A DNA stretch of 10,410 bases from Lachnoclostridium sp. UBA3320 (GTDB taxonomy: Bacteria > Bacillota > Clostridia > Lachnospirales > Lachnospiraceae). Below, in pieces: positions 5,319 to 10,410 of the stretch. Location: the NCBI GenBank assembly GCA_002361175.1, contig DESG01000017.1, forward strand, positions 1-10,410, written 5' to 3'. Positions within the stretch are counted from its first letter, which is position 1, and the number at the start of each line of letters is the position of its first letter. Below the pieces are notes generated by a model. That model saw only the letters and a list, made by a program, of their open reading frames with translations. It was not told the DNA's origin and did not search any database. A program made the position numbers and the translations under genes.

Positions 5319-5879
5319 TCACAAGTTAAGAAACATTCTATGCAGCTTGTCATTATCACAAAGTTCAGGGTGAAATGAAACTCCAATCTGATTTTTATAT
5401 TTTACTGCTGTAATTTTTTTATTAACTTCTGCTAAGATTTCTACATCATTTCTAACTTCTTCTATGTAAGGTGCACGTATAAATTCCATTGGAAATTTCC
5501 CAATCCCTTTAATAATTCCGTCATAATGAAAACTTCCAAGCTGCCTGCCGTAAGCATTTCTTTTTACAGTTACAGGAAGTGTTTTAAAATAAGTTCTTGT
5601 ATCATTAGAAATATTCTCGGCAAGTAAAATAAGCCCTGCACATGTAGCAAGAACAGGCATACCGTTTTCGATTTTTTCTTTTAAAATATCAAACATATTC
5701 AATTCTTTTAAAAGTTTGCCCTGTACAGTGCTTTCGCCTCCAGGCAGTACTAGTCTGTCAAAATTTTTGTAAAGGTCGCTTTTTTGGCGCAGTTGTATAG
5801 TTTCTGCACCAAGTTTATTAAGCATATGTTCATGTTCAATAAAAGCTCCTTGTACGGCAAGTATTCCTATCGTTGTCAT
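5319..5879 (-). CDS. pdxT: Pyridoxal 5'-phosphate synthase glutaminase subunit PdxT
   Basis: 186 residues, close to the 196 of Bacillus subtilis PdxT. It hydrolyses glutamine and passes ammonia through a channel to PdxS for PLP synthesis. Class I amidotransferase features are complete: GILAVQGAF at the N-terminus, LPGGES (45-50) for the oxyanion region, nucleophile Cys80 in ATCAGLILLA, and His170 and Glu172 in SFHPEL. ATG 5879 is chosen because it gives the conserved N-terminus MTTIGILAVQG and has a GAGG site inside the end of pdxS; a longer frame would add 30 unrelated residues overlapping pdxS. Its start lies one base after the pdxS stop, so translation is coupled. It is the last gene before the mobile element. 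Confidence 0.97.
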   Translation of the reverse strand: MTTIGILAVQGAFIEHEHMLNKLGAETIQLRQKSDLYKNFDRLVLPGGESTVQGKLLKELNMFDILKEKIENGMPVLATCAGLILLAENISNDTRTYFKTLPVTVKRNAYGRQLGSFHYDGIIKGIGKFPMEFIRAPYIEEVRNDVEILAEVNKKITAVKYKNQIGVSFHPELCDNDKLHRMFLNL

Positions 5880-5880
5880 A

Positions 5881-6762
5881 TTAAATACCTCGTTCTGCCA
5901 TAAGTAAAGTAATTTCGTCTTTATTAATGCCAACCATTGCCTCTCCAAGATTTTTAGAAAGCTCGGCAATCATCTTTGCATCTGTATAATTAGTTACAGC
6001 TTTAACAATAGCCTCAGCCCTCTTTGCAGGATTTTTTGACTTAAATATACCAGAACCTACAAAAACGCCATCTGCACCAAGCTGCATCATAAGTGCAGCA
6101 TCCGCAGGAGTAGCAATACCACCAGCTGCAAAATTTACTACAGGAAGTTTGCCATTATCATGTACATACTGTACAAGTTCATAAGGTACTTGAAGTTCCT
6201 TAGCTTCATTAAAAAGTTCATCTTCTCGCATGGAAGTAATTTTAGCAATAGCACTGTTTGTCATGCGCATATGGCTTACAGCCTGTATAATATCTCCAGT
6301 GCCAGGTTCACCCTTAGTCCTTATCATAGCAGCGCCTTCATTTATACGGCGCAGTGCTTCTCCAAGATTTTTAGCACCACACACAAAAGGCACTTTAAAG
6401 CGAGTTTTGTCAATATGATAAACATCGTCTGCTGGGGAAAGCACTTCACTTTCATCAATATAATCAATTTCTATAGCTTCAAGTATCTGTGCTTCCACAA
6501 AATGCCCGATTCTGCACTTTGCCATAACAGGTATAGACACAGCCTCTTGTATTCCATTTATCATAGCTGGGTCACTCATACGTGAAACGCCGCCAGCAGC
6601 ACGTATATCCGCTGGAATACGTTCAAGTGCCATAACAGCACATGCTCCTGCCTCTTCTGCAATCTTAGCCTGTTCTGGCGTAGTTACATCCATAATAACA
6701 CCGCCTTTAAGCATCTGTGCAAGTTCCTTATTAAGTGCATACTGTTTTTTATCAAATGTCAT
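5881..6762 (-). CDS. pdxS: Pyridoxal 5'-phosphate synthase lyase subunit PdxS
   Basis: 293 residues, full length for the family (294 in B. subtilis). A (beta/alpha)8-barrel enzyme that combines ribose 5-phosphate, glyceraldehyde 3-phosphate and ammonia from PdxT into PLP, working as a dodecamer with PdxT in the cytoplasm. Key residues are present: Asp25 (GGVIMDV), the two Schiff-base lysines Lys82 (VMAKCRIGH) and Lys150 (IRTKGEPGTG), the phosphate-binding VNFAAGGIATPADAA segment (209-223), and GADGVFVGSGIF (229-240). ATG 6762 follows a GGGAGG site (6768-6773). It forms an operon with pdxT from a promoter at 6835-6862. No PdxR-type regulator is in the window. The gene looks ordinary and intact. 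Confidence 0.98.
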   Translation of the reverse strand: MTFDKKQYALNKELAQMLKGGVIMDVTTPEQAKIAEEAGACAVMALERIPADIRAAGGVSRMSDPAMINGIQEAVSIPVMAKCRIGHFVEAQILEAIEIDYIDESEVLSPADDVYHIDKTRFKVPFVCGAKNLGEALRRINEGAAMIRTKGEPGTGDIIQAVSHMRMTNSAIAKITSMREDELFNEAKELQVPYELVQYVHDNGKLPVVNFAAGGIATPADAALMMQLGADGVFVGSGIFKSKNPAKRAEAIVKAVTNYTDAKMIAELSKNLGEAMVGINKDEITLLMAERGI

Positions 6763-6834
6763 TTTAGCCTCCCATTCTGTGTTCTTATATTAGCACACAA
6801 AGTAATTATTATGTTTATTAATACAACAAAATAT

Positions 6835-6862
6835 ATTATAAACAAAATCGGCTATATTACAA
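6835..6862 (-). promoter_or_regulatory. Promoter of the pdxST operon
   Basis: On the - strand, TTGTAA (6857-6862) and a perfect TATAAT (6835-6840) are separated by 16 bases, about 73 bases upstream of the pdxS start. It matches a housekeeping sigma-factor promoter. The 126-base gap to the protease remnant contains no other clear signal. Confidence 0.65.
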
Positions 6863-6887
6863 TATTTAAAATGAATATTCTTGCTTT

Positions 6888-8359
6888 TTAATTTCCCCTA
6901 AGTCTTTCAAACACATCATATACATTCAGTGTTCCATTGCCCCACAACTTGTTAGGTTCTGTAACTCCATCTGAATCTGCTCCACGTATCAAATATTTTT
7001 GTATAATTACGGTGTCCATATTAGGATCATTGCCACGTAAAATCCCCCATTCCATTAGTAATGCCGCTGCTCCAGCAGTAATTGCAGCCGCCATGCTTGA
7101 ACCGCTTCTATAACCATAAAGTGCTGTTAAATCTTTCTCTTGTTCATCTGAAGGATAGACATCTCCAAATCTTGGCAATGGTCCATATACATTTATACCT
7201 GGTGCTGCAAAATCAGGTTTTATACTGCCGTTACGTGTAAATCCCCTACTTGATTCTACTGCTATACTGCGGTTTAGAGAATCGTAGTATGATACCGATA
7301 TCAAGTTTACATTATTACTTGGACAGCACAGTGTTGTGTTAGGGTCTGCCTCCAAAAAATATGTTGTTGATGGAAGAAAGTTTCTTATTGGAAGCCACAT
7401 ATTAAAATAAGCATTTCCCCTTGTTTCATTAAAAACACGTACTTTCCATATGCCCTCTGCTGGGTTTTGAAAACGCAGTTGTACAAATTCATCACCGCTT
7501 TCATATGAAAGTAAGCTATATTCTATATTTACAACCGTGTCTTCAAGTATAAAGCTTACTCGTCTTTTCTCACCATGTCTGGCTATAGTTTTTCCGCTGT
7601 ATTCACCACTTGGTGATGTTATGCTGACTGACAAAATCTGTGGAGAATCACTGTAAAGCTCAAGTGTAAATCCGTGTCGGCTTCCAGAGCGTATTTCAAC
7701 TTCCACGTCTTCACCAGGCTCCAGTACATCGCTGCTATAATGTCTGCTTGTATTACCTTCATTGCCACACGCTGTTACTACAGCAACTCCTTTACGGTCT
7801 CCTACTGTCCGGAGTGTCTCTCCAAGTATATTGCCGCTTATATGACCACCCAGATTTGTACCCATGCCAAAACATAAAATAATTGGCATATTTGCTTCTG
7901 TTGCTTTCTTCATTAAATATTCTATAGCAATTAAAATATCAGTTTCTGCATATACAGGTTCTTCTGTTTCAATATTATAAAATGCTTTAAGCCCATTCTT
8001 CGCTTCTTTACATTTCACTACACATATAGTAGTAAGTGGCGCTACTCCTGAGAAATACTTTTCCTCTATCAGACTGCCAGATGCAACTCCTGCAATAAAT
8101 GTACCATGTCCATCAAAATCTCTAGTTGGAACTAATGACCATGGATTTTCAGAGGCAAGTGCTGCGTTTATATCATCATTAGTGTATTCCACGCCATAAG
8201 CAAATCCTGCTGGAATATGACCATAGTTTAAATTACCACAATCCTCTCCATTTTGTGCATCTGCACATGGGTTAATAGTCTGGTCCCAAATAGAATAAAT
8301 TCTACTATTTCCAATAGAATCTAAAAATGCGGGGAGTGTATAATCTATCCCCGCTGCTG
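6888..8359 (-). pseudogene. 5'-truncated subtilisin-like (S8) serine protease of the Csp type
   Basis: The clear frame runs from GTG 8192 (434 codons), but protease-like sequence continues in frame upstream to about 8357 (GIDYTLPAF, IYSIWDQTI, GNLNYGHIPAGFAYG) without any ATG. The His (DFDGHGTFIAGV), the oxyanion Asn (CGNEGN) and the Ser (SGSSMAAAITAG) are intact. The first catalytic block, normally D-S/T-G-I-D-Y, reads A-A-G-I-D-Y, and the roughly 100 residues expected before it are absent: the sequence runs straight into the stop of the neighbouring transglutaminase gene. The Asp and N-terminal region were therefore most likely lost by a deletion. Csp-like S8 proteases are abundant in Clostridia, where some activate spore-germination hydrolases. 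A shortened protein from GTG 8192 is possible but should be inactive. An alternative is a catalytically dead Csp-type pseudoprotease translated by coupling. Confidence 0.75.
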
Positions 8360-10405
8360 TTAGATACTGTTTCTGCCTGTAAAGATGCAGATAATAAATC
8401 GTAATGGTTTTTTACATGCTTTGTATGCTTCATCTGATGCGTTTCTTATAAAAGATACAGCCTCCTCTTCATTTCCATATCCTATATCGTTATTGGAAAA
8501 CACTGCGCACTGCAGTATTTCACATGCTCCATTTATCTGGGGTTGTGGTATCTTTCCTTCAAATGTACTGTATAATTTTTTTATATATTCGTCATCCTCA
8601 AGTTTATCAATATGTTTTATACCACAAAACGCAAGAAACTGATTTAATATTCCAAAATAAATTACAACCCTTTCACTACTTGTATTTGCCATAGCAAGTT
8701 TCTTAAAAAGCAACATAAATCTTATTCTGTTATATGCTACAAATATTATAGTAAGTAATAAAAATAACAAAAATATTCCTAATAATACTAAAAGCTCTTT
8801 ATTATACTTGCTGCTTTCTTCATGTTTTTTAGGCTTATCAGATTTTTTATTCTTTTTTTGTACATTGTTTGTTTCGCTTTTATCATCTTGTTTAGCATTA
8901 TCTTCTTTATCAGACTGGTCAGTTTCTTTAGGTTGTATCTGGTTTTCTAAACCTATAGGATTTAAGGCAATATTATTGGTATAGTCACCATCAGTTATTG
9001 AATTGGTCATATCAAATGGTATCCAACCAAAACCTTTTTTATATACTTCCGTCCATGCATGTGCATTGTAATCTGTAATATATGCAACATACTTTAAATT
9101 GCCAAAACTGTCATATTCAGCGTTAAATTCAAATGGATTTATATTATATCCTGCTGCATATCTTGCAGGCACTCCTTTAAATCTTAATAATACTGTACCA
9201 GCAGTTGCATAATGTTCACAGTACCCTTTTTTCTGTTCAAATAAAAAATACTCTATATAGTCTTTTCCAGGAGGTAATTCTTTAAGTTTCTGGCTGTATT
9301 TCGTATCTTTACATATCGCATTTTTAACAGCTATGCACTGTAAACCAGTTTTATCATATAAATCAATTTTACTTGCAAATTTTTCAAGCTTTCCAGCATT
9401 ATACGGCAAATTAAGGTATTTATTATTTACATATGAAGTATATTTTTTATACTCTTTTATACCTGGTATTTCTAATAATTCATCATCAGTCGTAGTCAAT
9501 ATATCATTTTTTATGTGACTTGGTGTATTATAACAATAAAATGTATAACTATCAGAATTATTTTTCTCTGAACTTATTGACATATATGGAATATAATTAC
9601 CAGAATTATTTTCTTCTGGAAATAATTCTATCTTTATAGTGTCCATATCTGTCAGCCCACTTTTTGTCAACCCACTTTTTAAAAACCTCTTTAAACCACG
9701 AGAAAAAATATGGTTTATATCATCTTCACTTAAAGGAGCTTTTTTATCAGAATTGTTCCACCTTTTCCCATCATATTTATCAGCATAAAAGCTCCTTATA
9801 TATATGTTATCAGCTGGCATCCTGTCAGTTTCTATACGCATAATAAATCTGCCAGTCTGATCTGGTGATTTATTGTCCAAATAGCCACTATTTTCTTTTA
9901 GAACTTTACTTTTTATAGTTTGAGCCATAACTTTTATTTTTCTCTCTATCTTGTGTTCTCTTTGTAGTGCTTTTTCTGAATTGACAAATACCATATCTTT
10001 TGTATAAGTTCCCATCTGTACTGCTACAATAATACTTACAGTTATTATAACTGCAAATATAATATACCTTGTCCAAATCTGCCCCACAGTATGCCTATAC
10101 TGAAAAAAGTTTCTTCTGCCTCCATACATTTCAAATTTTATGCCAAATAATAACCCTGAAACGCCTATTACAAGAAAACACGATGCAATCAATGATGGTG
10201 CTTTGCCATGAAACATCTCCATTCCAATTATTACAATAACTGGCATAATTACAAGAAAATCCCATTTAATCCTAAGTGATGTCATAGCAAGAATCATAAT
10301 AAGAAGTATAAGAATAATTATCAATGTAAATCTTTCATACACAGGCTTTTTTAATAACATTATATAACTTCTGGAAGTATCGACTGGTATATCTTTAAGA
10401 TTCAT
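8360..10405 (-). CDS. Membrane-anchored transglutaminase-like protein (TgpA type)
   Basis: 681 residues from ATG 10405. Only five bases precede it in the window, so the ribosome binding site is unseen and the real start may lie further upstream. Four N-terminal membrane helices (about 27-45, 49-66, 70-90, 113-131) are followed by an outward-facing region and a transglutaminase core with the Cys-His-Asp triad at Cys396 (GYCEHYA), His449 (NAHAWTEV) and Asp465 (WIPFDMT). A charged low-complexity linker (about 490-535, rich in Lys, Asp, Glu), a fifth membrane helix (537-557) and a cytoplasmic tail follow. This layout matches the TgpA/DUF3488-transglutaminase-DUF4129 family, which usually travels with MoxR ATPase and DUF58 genes; those would lie outside the window. 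The substrate is unknown in most members. Its stop codon touches the truncated protease. Confidence 0.88.
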   Translation of the reverse strand: MNLKDIPVDTSRSYIMLLKKPVYERFTLIIILILLIMILAMTSLRIKWDFLVIMPVIVIIGMEMFHGKAPSLIASCFLVIGVSGLLFGIKFEMYGGRRNFFQYRHTVGQIWTRYIIFAVIITVSIIVAVQMGTYTKDMVFVNSEKALQREHKIERKIKVMAQTIKSKVLKENSGYLDNKSPDQTGRFIMRIETDRMPADNIYIRSFYADKYDGKRWNNSDKKAPLSEDDINHIFSRGLKRFLKSGLTKSGLTDMDTIKIELFPEENNSGNYIPYMSISSEKNNSDSYTFYCYNTPSHIKNDILTTTDDELLEIPGIKEYKKYTSYVNNKYLNLPYNAGKLEKFASKIDLYDKTGLQCIAVKNAICKDTKYSQKLKELPPGKDYIEYFLFEQKKGYCEHYATAGTVLLRFKGVPARYAAGYNINPFEFNAEYDSFGNLKYVAYITDYNAHAWTEVYKKGFGWIPFDMTNSITDGDYTNNIALNPIGLENQIQPKETDQSDKEDNAKQDDKSETNNVQKKNKKSDKPKKHEESSKYNKELLVLLGIFLLFLLLTIIFVAYNRIRFMLLFKKLAMANTSSERVVIYFGILNQFLAFCGIKHIDKLEDDEYIKKLYSTFEGKIPQPQINGACEILQCAVFSNNDIGYGNEEEAVSFIRNASDEAYKACKKPLRFIICIFTGRNSI

Positions 10406-10410
10406 ATAAA

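Noticed and set aside
5880..5969. Longer PdxT starting inside pdxS
   Set aside because: The extra 30 residues overlap pdxS out of frame and match nothing in PdxT; the conserved protein begins at ATG 5879 with its own ribosome binding site.

Overview
The base composition (low GC, A-rich coding strands), strong AAAGGAGG-type ribosome binding sites and the gene families present point to a Gram-positive Clostridia genome (Bacillota), probably a Lachnospiraceae-like gut or rumen anaerobe. The assignment rests on overall character and is not a species call.

Positions 1 to about 5,200 look like the integrase end of an integrative mobile element of the Tn916 type. All genes there are on the + strand: a small helix-turn-helix protein (75-269, GTG start); a reverse transcriptase (RT) of group II intron class (773-1948) preceded by a short leader ORF (723-770); about 1 kb of gene-free, degenerate repeat DNA closed by a strong intrinsic terminator (2938-2984); an excisionase-like protein (3017-3343); a structured leader; a complete tyrosine recombinase (3521-4744) with its own terminator; and an HxlR-family regulator (4820-5167). 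Short direct repeats at 5190-5237 probably lie near the right end of the element.

From 5,319 to the window edge all genes are on the - strand and look chromosomal. pdxS and pdxT form a two-gene operon for pyridoxal 5'-phosphate synthase, with a visible promoter. Upstream on the same strand are a subtilisin-like (S8) protease gene that has lost its 5' end, including the catalytic Asp, and a large membrane transglutaminase-like protein whose stop codon abuts the broken protease. The element therefore appears to sit next to the 3' end of pdxT.

The most interesting part is the RT locus. The enzyme has intact catalytic motifs and a reduced maturase-like C-terminus, but I find no group II intron domain V downstream of it. 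Instead it is flanked by non-coding DNA: a 5' region with hairpins and repeated CATAACC motifs, and a 3' tract of about 10 degenerate units of roughly 35-73 bp (three exact GGTATCAAATAGC copies, eight TTAGG cores, all on the same strand) ending at a terminator. This fits an RT paired with a long co-transcribed non-coding RNA carried as cargo in an integrative element. A decayed group II intron is the main alternative. A second notable feature is the integrase leader, which can form two mutually exclusive hairpins around the integrase ribosome binding site.
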